From Marisediminitalea lipolytica (lineage in GTDB: Bacteria; Pseudomonadota; Gammaproteobacteria; Enterobacterales; Alteromonadaceae), in NCBI RefSeq assembly GCF_001758465.1, contig NZ_MJIC01000015.1, positions 434,001 to 498,000 of the forward strand: DNA of 64,000 nt, written 5' to 3'. The position numbers and the translations under genes were made by a program. The notes under the pieces are model-generated. The model saw nothing but the letters and a program-made list of their open reading frames with translations. It was not told the origin of the DNA and searched no databases. This document shows positions 1-7,611 of this stretch, one piece after another; position 1 is the stretch's first letter; each line of letters begins with the position of its first letter.

Positions 1-2105
1 ACGAACGCAGTTTACACAGTGACTTTAGTCTGGCGCTGGCAACCGAAGTCAGGCAAACGCTGCGGGATGATTTACGCCTGGTGGTTATGTCGGCCACTCT
101 GGACGTGACGCCTTTAACAAAGTTGCTGCCAAACGCTATTGTGCTGGCCAGCGAGGGCCGGCGTTTCGCCGTAGAAGAAATCTATGCAGGTGAGTGCCAC
201 ATTTCGCAGCTTAGTCAGCGTATGGCAGCATTGACGGCGCAGGTGCTGAAAGAAGAAAGGGGCGATATTCTGGTTTTTCTGCCCACCGTAAAACATATTA
301 ATCAGGTTGCTTCGCTTCTTTCAGGTGTAGAGAAAACTAACGTCGTAGTCCTTCCACTACATGGAAATTTACCGCTGGAGCAACAGCAGTTAGCTCTTAA
401 ACCTCAAATAGATAATTTGCGGAAGGTTATCCTGGCTACCAATATTGCTGAAACCAGTCTGACCATTGAGGGTATCAGACTGGTAATTGACAGCGGACGT
501 GAGCAGATCGCCCAATTCCACCCTTCTACCCAAATGACAGAACTGTCATTAAAAATGATCTCCCAGGCTTCCGCAGAACAACGCAAAGGCCGTGCGGGCA
601 GGCTACAGACTGGTATTTGTTACCGCTTGTGGAGTAAAGAATCGCATAGCAGGCTTGCCGAGTTTTCGTTACCTGCGATCAGAACCCAGGACATCACGCC
701 ATTGGTATTGCATAGTGCTGACTGGGGGACGGCCCTGGATGCATTGCCACTGCTGGATTACCCGAGTAGCGCGCAGCTGGACTCTGCCAGCGGGACATTA
801 CGGTCGCTGGCACTCATTGATGATCAGGAACGCATTACTCGTCTGGGTAAAGATAGTCTCAGGCTGCCGGTTGACCCACGCTACGCCAGCATGCTGTTGC
901 GTCTGCGCGAGGAAGCCGAGCTTACCGATGATGCAGAGCTTTTATTAGCCGGTTGTTTGATAACGGCTCTGGCCGAGGAGTCCCCCCGGACTGATAACTG
1001 GATCGTCAGTGAAGTACTCAGTGGTTTGCCGGGGCCGGTAAGGCAGAGCATATCCCGTCAGGCTTTACGTTATGCTGCCATGCTGGGTGCTAAAGCTGAC
1101 CGGGACGATATTTTCAGAATATCGCCTGCCAGTATCGCTTTGGCTATCGCTTATGCGCAGCCAGCCTGGCTGGCTCAGGCAAGAAATCAGCAGGAATTTA
1201 AACTGGCCATGGGGACCGGTGCCGAATTAACCCAACCGATGACCCGGTCTGCTAGCTGGCTGGCTGTGCTAAGCGGCCAGCGAAAAGAGGCTAACTTACT
1301 GATTCGGTTAGCTGAACCTATTGATGAGCAGGTGATTATTGACCACTTTAGCGGCCAAATTAACACCGTGCAGCGAGCTTTCTATGATGTTCAGAGCGAC
1401 GCTATGCGGGCCGAAGAGCAGCGTTATCTTGGTCAGATACTGATGTCCTCAAAACCGCTGGCTAAACTCAATGGCGGCCAGCGAGCGGCCTGTTGGCGGG
1501 ATTGGTTAATCAAGAAAGCTGTTAAAGACTGGCCATTCTTTAATGAGATGGAAGAAACGATCCAGCGAATCAACATGGCTATTGCTCTTGGCCTGACTCC
1601 TGATGGCTTTGGCGATGAAGAGATCTGGCCCGAGATTAAGGCTGATTGGATGCTCAGCCAGGAATCGGTTTTAGCCGTTCTTGCTAATAGTTCATCCATC
1701 GCGCAGCTCACAAAAGTGGCTTGGTCAGACGTGATTCTGCAATGTTTAAGCTGGTCTCAACGGCAGTTAATCGAACAGCTATTGCCAGCTAAGTTGTCTG
1801 TTCCCAGTGGTTCTTCCCGTCGGCTGCGCTATGAAAGTGATTCACGGGTGGTACTGTCGGTAAAAATGCAGGAAATGTATGGCTGTAATACCCCGGTAAC
1901 CGTCGGGCGGGGACGTCAGCCGGTTACTGTTGAATTACTGTCTCCGGCTGGACGACCTATACAGACAACCAATGACCTGCCAGGCTTCTGGCGGGGTAGC
2001 TACAATGACGTGCGCAAGGATATGAAAGGGCGATATCCAAAACATTTTTGGCCTGAAGATCCGACCACTGCAATTCCTTCTGCGAAAACTACGAAAAATA
2101 AGTAA
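1..2105 (+). CDS. hrpB: ATP-dependent helicase HrpB, 3' part
   Basis: DExH-box (DEAH/RHA-family) RNA helicase-like ATPase of the bacterial HrpB type. The frame is open from base 3, so the gene begins before the window. The first visible residues (ERSLHSDFSLA) directly follow where the DEFH box of the family sits, so the Walker A and DExH motifs are lost off the edge, roughly 140-150 residues. Visible are motif III (VVMSATLD), the second RecA-like domain with its T-N-I-A-E-T-S-L-T motif, the QRKGRAGR motif VI, a helicase-associated region and the HrpB-type C-terminus ending in a PKHFWPEDP signature. The first internal Met at base 81 is not the true start. Cellular role is poorly defined in the family. 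It stands alone on this strand, 160 bp before phaB. Confidence 0.93.
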   Translation, partial: ERSLHSDFSLALATEVRQTLRDDLRLVVMSATLDVTPLTKLLPNAIVLASEGRRFAVEEIYAGECHISQLSQRMAALTAQVLKEERGDILVFLPTVKHINQVASLLSGVEKTNVVVLPLHGNLPLEQQQLALKPQIDNLRKVILATNIAETSLTIEGIRLVIDSGREQIAQFHPSTQMTELSLKMISQASAEQRKGRAGRLQTGICYRLWSKESHSRLAEFSLPAIRTQDITPLVLHSADWGTALDALPLLDYPSSAQLDSASGTLRSLALIDDQERITRLGKDSLRLPVDPRYASMLLRLREEAELTDDAELLLAGCLITALAEESPRTDNWIVSEVLSGLPGPVRQSISRQALRYAAMLGAKADRDDIFRISPASIALAIAYAQPAWLAQARNQQEFKLAMGTGAELTQPMTRSASWLAVLSGQRKEANLLIRLAEPIDEQVIIDHFSGQINTVQRAFYDVQSDAMRAEEQRYLGQILMSSKPLAKLNGGQRAACWRDWLIKKAVKDWPFFNEMEETIQRINMAIALGLTPDGFGDEEIWPEIKADWMLSQESVLAVLANSSSIAQLTKVAWSDVILQCLSWSQRQLIEQLLPAKLSVPSGSSRRLRYESDSRVVLSVKMQEMYGCNTPVTVGRGRQPVTVELLSPAGRPIQTTNDLPGFWRGSYNDVRKDMKGRYPKHFWPEDPTTAIPSAKTTKNK

Positions 2106-2122
2106 TTGAATACTATATTTAA

Positions 2123-2155
2123 AATGTCACTTAGACCTAATGGTCTATTGACATT
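2123..2155. repeat. Palindrome upstream of phaB
   Basis: Interrupted palindrome: AATGTCA (2123-2129) and TAGACC (2132-2137) pair with GGTCTA (2142-2147) and TGACATT (2149-2155). No T-run follows it, so it is not a convincing terminator for hrpB. Its right arm begins the element TGACATTATGGATAGG (2149-2164), which recurs with one mismatch upstream of phaZ. An operator or cruciform-forming control site for phaB is an inference. Confidence 0.5.
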
Positions 2156-2265
2156 ATGGATAGGTTATAGACCAACGTCTGATTTTCTGATTGGCATTAT
2201 CAGTTTATAGATGGTTATATAGTAAACAGTTGTATAGTGAGCAATAGCAAAGAGGAAGCATTAGC

Positions 2266-2988
2266 ATGAGCAGAGTAGCACTCGTAACTGGTGGAACGAG
2301 AGGGATTGGTGAAGCAATCTGTACGACACTGAAGGATGCGGGATATACCGTTGTCGCAAACTACGGTGGAAATGATCAGGCAGCACAGGAGTTTACCGAA
2401 CGAACCGGTATCGCTGCGATGAAGTTCGATGTATCAGATTTTGAGAAAACAAAAGCCGCTATTGAGCAAATCGAGTCAGACTTTGGTCCGGTTGACGTAT
2501 TAATCAATAACGCTGGTATTACTCGTGACGGTACTATGCACCGTATGACATTTGAACAATGGAATGCGGTTATTCAAACCAATTTAGCGTCTTGTTTTAA
2601 TACCTGTCGCGCTGTGATTGAAGGAATGCGGGAACGCTCTTTTGGTCGAATTGTTAACATCGGTTCGATTAACGGACAGGCGGGTCAGTATGGTCAGGTA
2701 AACTATGCTGCCGCTAAATCTGGTATTCATGGTTTTACCAAGGCATTGGCTCAGGAAGGTGCGGGTAAAGGTATTACCGTTAACGCTATTGCTCCTGGCT
2801 ACATCGATACAGATATGGTTCGCGCTGTACCAGAAGATGTACTGAAAAAGATCGTTGCGAAGATCCCGGTAGGCCGCTTAGGTAAACCAGAAGATATCGC
2901 TGATGGTGTACTGTTTCTGATAAAAGACGAATCCAGCTTTATCACTGGTTCAACGCTGTCGATTAATGGCGGCCAACACATGTACTAA
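2266..2988 (+). CDS. phaB: Acetoacetyl-CoA reductase PhaB
   Basis: NADPH-dependent reductase converting acetoacetyl-CoA to (R)-3-hydroxybutyryl-CoA, the monomer for PHB synthesis. It is a 240-residue short-chain dehydrogenase/reductase: N-terminal cofactor motif VTGGTRGIG (residues 7-15), NNAG in the middle of the fold, then catalytic Ser and the YxxxK motif in GSINGQAGQYGQVNYAAAKS, and the C-terminal SINGGQHMY typical of PhaB. FabG paralogues are the main alternative, but the length, the C-terminus and the phaC/phaZ/phasin genes 2-7 kb away favour PhaB. An AGAGGAAG ribosome site lies 7 bases before the ATG. No beta-ketothiolase (phaA) is in the window, so acetoacetyl-CoA must come from elsewhere. 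Confidence 0.92.
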   Translation: MSRVALVTGGTRGIGEAICTTLKDAGYTVVANYGGNDQAAQEFTERTGIAAMKFDVSDFEKTKAAIEQIESDFGPVDVLINNAGITRDGTMHRMTFEQWNAVIQTNLASCFNTCRAVIEGMRERSFGRIVNIGSINGQAGQYGQVNYAAAKSGIHGFTKALAQEGAGKGITVNAIAPGYIDTDMVRAVPEDVLKKIVAKIPVGRLGKPEDIADGVLFLIKDESSFITGSTLSINGGQHMY

Positions 2989-3003
2989 ACCAGGTATATA
3001 ACA

Positions 3004-3037
3004 ACAAAGCCGGGAAATGCCCGGCTTTGTTTTTTTT
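3004..3037 (+). terminator. Rho-independent terminator of phaB
   Basis: An 11-bp perfect stem (3004-3014 with 3020-3030, ACAAAGCCGGG and its complement), a 5-base loop, and a run of eight T from 3030. It ends the phaB transcript. Read from the other strand the stem also follows the transglycosylase gene, but without a good U-tract. Confidence 0.93.
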
Positions 3038-3052
3038 AGAAAAGAAATTGGC

Positions 3053-4345
3053 TCACGACGTGGGAGTGATGCTAATACCCAGCGACTCCATTACAGCAAT
3101 AGAAGGAAAGCCATCGGCTATCATGTCGTTGCGGCGTTGATATTCACGGATCCCTTCCCGTGTTGCTGGCCCTAATATGCCATCTGCACCGCCCACTTCT
3201 ATGCCCTTCGCATTAAGCTGTTGTTGCATTGCTTTAATATCGTCACGGCGATAATTGGGCAATGGTGGCAACGATGCGAGCATTGGACCGTCGCCGGCTA
3301 TGCGATCCGCCAGTCTGCCTACGGCAATGGCGTAGAATTCAGAGTTATTCCAACGCATGATGACCCTGAAGTTAGGGTAGGCCAAAAAGGTAGGCCCTTC
3401 GTGACCGGCTGGCATCACCAGATAAGCATTGATATCACTGCTACCAAGAGGTTGTCCGTCGGCCCGGGTCACGCCGGCTTCATTCCATTGGGTAACCGTG
3501 CGGCGCTTATTGTAGCCTAACAAGGAATAGTCAAATCCTGCTGGAAGCTTTACTTCGCGGCCCCAGCGAAAGCCGGGCTGCCATCCTAACTGAGAGAGAA
3601 AGTTAGCGGCTGAGGTCAGAGCGTCGGCCTCGCTTTCCCACAGGTTGATCTGGCCGTCACCGTCACCATCTACAGCATAGTTAGCGTAAGCTGATGGCAT
3701 AAACTGGGTGTGTCCCATGGCACCAGCCCAAGAGCCAAGCATTTTGTCCTGTTCAAGGGATTGCTCTTCCAGTAGCTTAACTGCGGTTAATAGCTCTTTG
3801 GTAAAAAACTTGCTGCGTCGAGGGTCGCAGGCCAGTGTTGCCAGTGAGTCTAGTACTGGCATTTTGCCTTTGTAGCCGCCAAAATTGGTTTCCAGGCCCC
3901 AAAAAGCCAGTAAATACTGGGCTGGAATGCCGTACTGTTTAACCAGTTTTTTCAGGAGCGCTTTGTGCTCTCCTGCCAGAGCCCGACCTTTGTTAATTCG
4001 CCAGTCATTCACCCGCTTACTAAAGTAGCCTGGAAAGGTCTGAACAAATTCAGGCTGGCTGCGATCTAATTCGATGACTCTGGGCTGATATTTGATATTG
4101 GCAAACACCTGTACCGCAGTTTCCGGCGTTATGCCATATTCCACGGCAGACTGTTGTAAGCCTTGCTTGCAGGTTGCAAAAACCTGTTTAGGGTCAGCCG
4201 TGGCTACTGAGGTTTCATCATCGCCTTGCTGGGCCATGGCTCCAGGCAAACTGGCTAACGCGGCTATAGAAAGGATTGTACAGGAGGTTAATCGTGAAAA
4301 CAGACGCTGACCTTTTGCAGACAAGCGACCTGGGACTAAGCGCAT
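3053..4345 (-). CDS. Lytic murein transglycosylase, MltB-like with PG-binding domain
   Basis: Periplasmic enzyme that cleaves the MurNAc-GlcNAc bond of peptidoglycan with formation of 1,6-anhydro-MurNAc. About 430 residues from the start chosen here. A signal peptide (hydrophobic ILSIAALASLPGAMA, likely cut after AMA) is followed by an SLT_2/MltB-like catalytic domain (about residues 50-340) with the catalytic Glu152 in WGLETNFGG, and a C-terminal PG_binding_1 domain (about 365-425) with GADGILGPATREGIREYQ. The start at 4345 is preferred over an upstream in-frame codon at 4375 because AGGGAGATATCT precedes it and the signal peptide then begins at residue 1. It converges on phaB and lies downstream of phaZ; no link to PHB is implied by its sequence. 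Confidence 0.9.
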   Translation of the reverse strand: MRLVPGRLSAKGQRLFSRLTSCTILSIAALASLPGAMAQQGDDETSVATADPKQVFATCKQGLQQSAVEYGITPETAVQVFANIKYQPRVIELDRSQPEFVQTFPGYFSKRVNDWRINKGRALAGEHKALLKKLVKQYGIPAQYLLAFWGLETNFGGYKGKMPVLDSLATLACDPRRSKFFTKELLTAVKLLEEQSLEQDKMLGSWAGAMGHTQFMPSAYANYAVDGDGDGQINLWESEADALTSAANFLSQLGWQPGFRWGREVKLPAGFDYSLLGYNKRRTVTQWNEAGVTRADGQPLGSSDINAYLVMPAGHEGPTFLAYPNFRVIMRWNNSEFYAIAVGRLADRIAGDGPMLASLPPLPNYRRDDIKAMQQQLNAKGIEVGGADGILGPATREGIREYQRRNDMIADGFPSIAVMESLGISITPTS

Positions 4346-4409
4346 AGATATCTCCCTGAAAATAAGAACACCCATGCTAACCTAAAGTGTCAGCATGGGC
4401 GAGTTAAGC

Positions 4410-5627
4410 TCAGGCAAATTTATGAATAAAATCGGTAATTAACGGACGGATATGTTTGCGGAATTGCGAGCCGCTAAAAATACCGTAATGACCGGCGCCT
4501 TGCTGAACATGATGTTTGCGTTTTGACTTAGGAATGTTCTTACACAAGTGCTGAGCCGCCTCGGTTTGCCCCAGGCCACAAATATCATCGTTAGCACCTT
4601 CTACCGTTAATAACGGCGTATTTTCAATAGCTTCAAAGTTAACCGGTTGACCTTTGTACGTAATGGCACCACGGGCAATTTCGTTGTTCTTAAATACGCG
4701 CTCGATAGTTTCCAGATAAAACTCGGCAGGCATATCCAGTACCGCCAAGTACTCGTCGTAAAACGCACGGAAACGGTCAGCATCTTCTTCCTCACCCATA
4801 AACAGGTTTTGATAGAAGTCGATGTATTTCTGCATGTGTGCCTTTTGGTTCATGCTGATAAAGCCGCCAAGCTGCATAAAACCAGGATACACTTTACGTC
4901 CTTCGCCCGGATAGCCATGGGGAACGCTCATAATAGCAACATTGCGGAACCATGACATAGGATGCTTTTTAGAAAATTCATTTACCCGGGTCGGGTTTTT
5001 GCTGGTATCAATAGGACCCGCCATTAATGTCAGGGTGTGTGGCGTGGCCGGATTCTTTTGTTCTGCCATAACCGCAGTCGCAATCAATGCCTGTACCGTT
5101 GGCTGACAAATGGCCATCAGATGCGTATTGGGACCAAGGTATTCCATAAAGCTAATCAGGTATTCCACATAACAATCAAAGCTGAATGGACCTTCAGATA
5201 ACGGGACTTCACGGGCATCGGCCCAGTCAGTGATATACACTTCGTGATCTGGCAGTAACGCTTCAACCGTGCCTTTTAGCAGTGTGGCAAAGTGCCCGGA
5301 AAGTGGCGCAACAAGCAATACTTTATGATCATCGTGTACACCCACGCGATTAAAGTGAATCAGGTCGCAGAATGGTTTAGCCAGGGCGACTTCTTCTTTC
5401 ACAGCATGGTATTTGCCATCAATGGTTATCTCGTCAATATTAAAACCGACTTTCTCGTAACGTCGGGTCAGACGCATTGCTGTCTCAAGACTGGCACGGC
5501 TTACTCTGCCTGGAATGGTATGAGAGAACGGATTTGACGGGTGGCTGGCAATATCGTTTAGCAGACTAAACCCTTCATGCATTATTTGCGCACCGCGAGC
5601 CATGTAGTCATATGCTTGGTAATTCAT
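4410..5627 (-). CDS. phaZ: Intracellular PHA/PHB depolymerase PhaZ
   Basis: Mobilises stored PHB by hydrolysing the granule polymer inside the cell. The 405-residue protein matches the type-1 intracellular depolymerase family of Ralstonia PhaZ1, with a PHB_depo_C alpha/beta-hydrolase domain. The nucleophile is a cysteine rather than the serine of extracellular enzymes: Cys174 in MAICQPTVQ. The acid is probably in GANDDICGLGQTE and the base in QGAGHYGIFSGSQFR, as in the family. There is no signal peptide, consistent with a cytoplasmic, granule-bound enzyme. A GGGAG ribosome site precedes the ATG. The gene follows two phasin genes on the same strand but is separated from them by a strong terminator, so it probably has its own promoter in the 5628-5720 leader. 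Confidence 0.94.
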   Translation of the reverse strand: MNYQAYDYMARGAQIMHEGFSLLNDIASHPSNPFSHTIPGRVSRASLETAMRLTRRYEKVGFNIDEITIDGKYHAVKEEVALAKPFCDLIHFNRVGVHDDHKVLLVAPLSGHFATLLKGTVEALLPDHEVYITDWADAREVPLSEGPFSFDCYVEYLISFMEYLGPNTHLMAICQPTVQALIATAVMAEQKNPATPHTLTLMAGPIDTSKNPTRVNEFSKKHPMSWFRNVAIMSVPHGYPGEGRKVYPGFMQLGGFISMNQKAHMQKYIDFYQNLFMGEEEDADRFRAFYDEYLAVLDMPAEFYLETIERVFKNNEIARGAITYKGQPVNFEAIENTPLLTVEGANDDICGLGQTEAAQHLCKNIPKSKRKHHVQQGAGHYGIFSGSQFRKHIRPLITDFIHKFA

Positions 5628-5655
5628 TGTTTCACTCCCGGAGGTACTACTTAAG

Positions 5656-5700
5656 TGACATTATGGACAGGCTAAAAGTCCGGAGGTTCCATAAATGTCA
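5656..5700. promoter_or_regulatory. Inverted repeat in the phaZ leader
   Basis: Arms TGACATTATGGA (5656-5667) and TCCATAAATGTCA (5688-5700) are inverted copies differing by one inserted A. The left arm extends to TGACATTATGGACAGG, 15 of 16 identical to 2149-2164 upstream of phaB. On the phaZ strand the distal arm also contains a TTGACA that could serve as a -35 hexamer. A shared operator for PHB synthesis and breakdown genes is inferred; no regulator is identified. Confidence 0.5.
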
Positions 5701-5721
5701 AAAAATTGTAATACAGATATT

Positions 5722-5754
5722 AAAAAAGGGCCATTAAGTATAACAGCCCTTTTT
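5722..5754 (-). terminator. Terminator after the phasin genes
   Basis: AAAAAGGGC (5723-5731) pairs with GCCCTTTTT (5746-5754) around a 14-base loop. On the minus strand the stem is followed by six T, so it ends the phasin transcript before phaZ. A-rich and T-rich flanks would also let it work in the other direction. Confidence 0.8.
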
Positions 5755-5822
5755 CTGAGTCCGCATACCACTTTCGGTCAATATTATGCCTAGAGTAGCG
5801 CAGACGATGTAACTTTGGAGTC

Positions 5823-6161
5823 TTACTTAGCAGTAAACTTAGTAGTAAACTCTTCGCTCATGCCTTTCAGCATTTCGCCAGCTTTTTGCTGAGTTTCAGT
5901 GAGCAGCGTGTAGCTGCTTTTAGCTGACTCAGTCATTTTTTCCTGAACGCCTTCTAAATACGCTTTTTGCGCTTCAGCCAGGCTCATCAGATCTTTCTGT
6001 TGGCTGGCAGTTTCAGCAAAAGCCATACCGTCAGACATCAGAGTAGAGAACAGAGAATTTTGCTTTTCAGCTAATTCCTGCATGGTGTTCATGTTCAAGG
6101 TTGCAAGTTCAGTTACTGGCTTCATTGCAGTTTGAAATTTTTCAGTCATTTGCTCTAGCAT
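5823..6161 (-). CDS. Small phasin family protein
   Basis: PHB granule-coating protein of 112 residues. It is almost entirely amphipathic helix rich in Met, Gln, Glu and Ala, with the phasin pattern (MKPVTELATLNMNTMQEL near the N-terminus, then LMSDGMAFAETASQQKDL and a YLEGVQEKMTE helix). Phasins cover the hydrophobic granule surface and set granule size and number. A near-ideal AAGGAGAG lies before the ATG, fitting an abundant structural protein. It is 25 bp downstream of a second, larger phasin gene and probably co-transcribed with it, under the PhaR-type operators at 6847-6982. The symbol phaP would fit, but I leave it blank because two phasins are present. Confidence 0.85.
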   Translation of the reverse strand: MLEQMTEKFQTAMKPVTELATLNMNTMQELAEKQNSLFSTLMSDGMAFAETASQQKDLMSLAEAQKAYLEGVQEKMTESAKSSYTLLTETQQKAGEMLKGMSEEFTTKFTAK

Positions 6162-6186
6162 TTGTCTCTCCTTAAAGAGTCGTTAA

Positions 6187-6819
6187 TTAATTTGTAGATT
6201 TAGTTTCGGCCGCTTTAGTTGCCGGCTTTTTAGCTGTAGAAGTGGTTCTGCGCGTGCGCGTTGTTTTCTTTGCAGCTGGTTTAGCTGCTGGCTTAGGTGC
6301 GGCTTCAGCTGGTTTGGCTGCCGCTACTGCTTCCTTTACTGGAGCTACCTCTTCTGCCTTTGGAGCCTCTACCGGAGCAGACTCTGGTGCTGGCTCAGCT
6401 TTTGCTGCAGGTTTAGGCGCTGCCTTTTTAACCGGTGCAGCCTTGGCAACTGGCTTTTCAACCGCTTTAGTCACTTCTTTGGTCATCTCCTTGGCGACTT
6501 CGGTACTGTCTTCAATTGAAGATTTAACCACGTCTTTCATGTCAGCCTGCAGATGACTCAGTGTTGAGTAAGCCCCTTTGGAAGCAACGGCAAAGCGATC
6601 GCGCATGGCTTCAGCAAATTCAGAATTGGCGGCAAAAACGCCTTTTGCTTCGGTTTGCACCGACACCGTTTCTAAATATTTAACGCTGTCGCTTAATAAA
6701 CCAGTAAACAGCTCGGTTTGATTTTGCGATAAGTCTTCCATCATTTTGGCGTTTACCGCCATCCAGGAATTAACCGGTTTAGAAGACTTTTTGAGTTGTT
6801 CTGAAAACTTGCCAAACAT
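6187..6819 (-). CDS. Phasin with Lys/Ala/Pro-rich histone-like tail (PhaF-like)
   Basis: A 210-residue two-part protein. Residues 1-115 are phasin-like amphipathic helix (SWMAVNAKMMEDLSQNQTEL, then GLLSDSVKYLETVSVQTEAK). Residues 116-210 form a low-complexity tail of repeating KPAAK/APVKK/AEPAPE units ending in a strongly basic TTRTRRTTSTAKKPATK segment. This layout matches Pseudomonas PhaF, where the tail binds DNA and helps distribute granules between daughter cells; that role here is inferred. Unlike Pseudomonas PhaF, which accompanies medium-chain PHA synthases, this one sits with a class I short-chain synthase. It is the first gene after the operator array and is followed 25 bp later by the small phasin. 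Confidence 0.82.
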   Translation of the reverse strand: MFGKFSEQLKKSSKPVNSWMAVNAKMMEDLSQNQTELFTGLLSDSVKYLETVSVQTEAKGVFAANSEFAEAMRDRFAVASKGAYSTLSHLQADMKDVVKSSIEDSTEVAKEMTKEVTKAVEKPVAKAAPVKKAAPKPAAKAEPAPESAPVEAPKAEEVAPVKEAVAAAKPAEAAPKPAAKPAAKKTTRTRRTTSTAKKPATKAAETKSTN

Positions 6820-6846
6820 ATAACACTCCCACTCGAAGTTTATACT

Positions 6847-6861
6847 TGCTGCGTTGCAGCA
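6847..6861. promoter_or_regulatory. PhaR-type operator 1
   Basis: 15-bp palindrome TGCTGC-GTT-GCAGCA, 28 bp upstream of the start of the tailed-phasin gene. It matches the CTGC-N3/4-GCAG pattern reported for PhaR binding in other proteobacteria. One of three copies in 136 bp. Confidence 0.7.
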
Positions 6862-6912
6862 TTCGTTGGTTATATATTAGACAGTAGAAGTCCGGGAGGT
6901 CAAGAGGATTTT

Positions 6913-6927
6913 TGTTGCAATGCAGCA
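6913..6927. promoter_or_regulatory. PhaR-type operator 2
   Basis: Second copy, TGTTGC-AAT-GCAGCA, centred 66 bp from copy 1. One base departs from the perfect palindrome. Confidence 0.68.
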
Positions 6928-6967
6928 AAACTGCTATATCAATATAGAATAACCATACAACTTTTTA

Positions 6968-6982
6968 TGCTGCAATGCAGCA
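6968..6982. promoter_or_regulatory. PhaR-type operator 3
   Basis: Third copy, TGCTGC-AAT-GCAGCA, centred 55 bp from copy 2 and immediately after the phaR stop codon. In family members PhaR binds such sites to repress phasin genes until free PHB titrates it away. Confidence 0.68.
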
Positions 6983-6987
6983 AGTGG

Positions 6988-7416
6988 CTATTTCTTCTGA
7001 TCTCTTGTGGTCTTGGTCCAGGCATCAAGATTCTGTTCCATAATCTTGCTAAACATGCCAAGGGGGCTGGTATCGACCATATTTTTCATCATTCCCTGCA
7101 AACTGTCCTGTTGTTCCATAAAACTGATCAGGCTTTGTTCCAGGTACTCACGCAAAAACAATTGCATGTCTGAATCATAAAAACGAATCAGCTGTTTAAG
7201 CAATTTGTTAGTGAGTAATGATTGATGCTCGTTAGTTTCTGACTCCGAAATAATTTGCAGCAGAATGGTTTTAGTTACATCGTCACCGGATTTGGAATCC
7301 ACCACATTAAAGTCGGTGCGTTCTTTTACCAGGGTTTTGATGTAATCCATGTTCACATACTGACTGCGTGACGTATCGTAGAGTCTGCGATTTGGATATT
7401 TCTTAATAGTAACCAT
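6988..7416 (-). CDS. phaR: Polyhydroxyalkanoate synthesis repressor PhaR
   Basis: Transcriptional repressor and PHB sensor controlling phasin genes. The 142-residue protein opens with the family's N-terminal DNA-binding domain (MVTIKKYPNRRLYDTSRSQY, the PHB_acc_N signature), followed by one PHB_acc region (about residues 65-110, LLTNKLLKQLIRFYDSDMQ). It is shorter than the Ralstonia protein, which carries extra accumulation-domain repeats and tail. It lies between phaC upstream and the phasin genes downstream on the same strand. Three palindromic sites start directly after its stop codon, arguing that it controls the phasin pair. Its own leader (7417-7550) has only degenerate matches to the same motif (TGCTGTACTGCGCAC, 7476-7490), so autoregulation is uncertain. 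Confidence 0.93.
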   Translation of the reverse strand: MVTIKKYPNRRLYDTSRSQYVNMDYIKTLVKERTDFNVVDSKSGDDVTKTILLQIISESETNEHQSLLTNKLLKQLIRFYDSDMQLFLREYLEQSLISFMEQQDSLQGMMKNMVDTSPLGMFSKIMEQNLDAWTKTTRDQKK

Positions 7417-7550
7417 TGGGGCCTGTGCTTTATCCGGTTGAACACTTAATTGTTGCGGTTGCCAGCGTCATTACGTGCTGTACTGCGCACGGGGGAAGAA
7501 AAGTGCAGATGTTTTTTAGCTGTAAAAAGTAAAAAACGCAGAAATTTCCA

Positions 7551-7585
7551 CCGCCTATTCTGCAATGTAGCGCAGAATAGGGCGG
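7551..7585 (-). terminator. Stem-loop between phaC and phaR
   Basis: CCGCCTATTCTGC (7551-7563) pairs with its complement at 7572-7585 apart from one bulged C, around an 8-base loop. It lies 26 bp after the phaC stop on the minus strand. The sequence right after the stem is not T-rich; a T-rich stretch follows only about 15 bases later. It may be a weak terminator or an mRNA-stabilising hairpin. Confidence 0.55.
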
Positions 7586-7611
7586 CAGAGCAAATGTAGT
7601 GTCCTGTTTGG

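Noticed and set aside
6242-6556. Ala/Gly-rich plus-strand frame
   Set aside because: Antisense shadow of the low-complexity tail of the PhaF-like phasin.
7476-7490. Possible PhaR site in the phaR leader (TGCTGTACTGCGCAC)
   Set aside because: Only one half matches the motif found before the phasins; not enough for an operator call.
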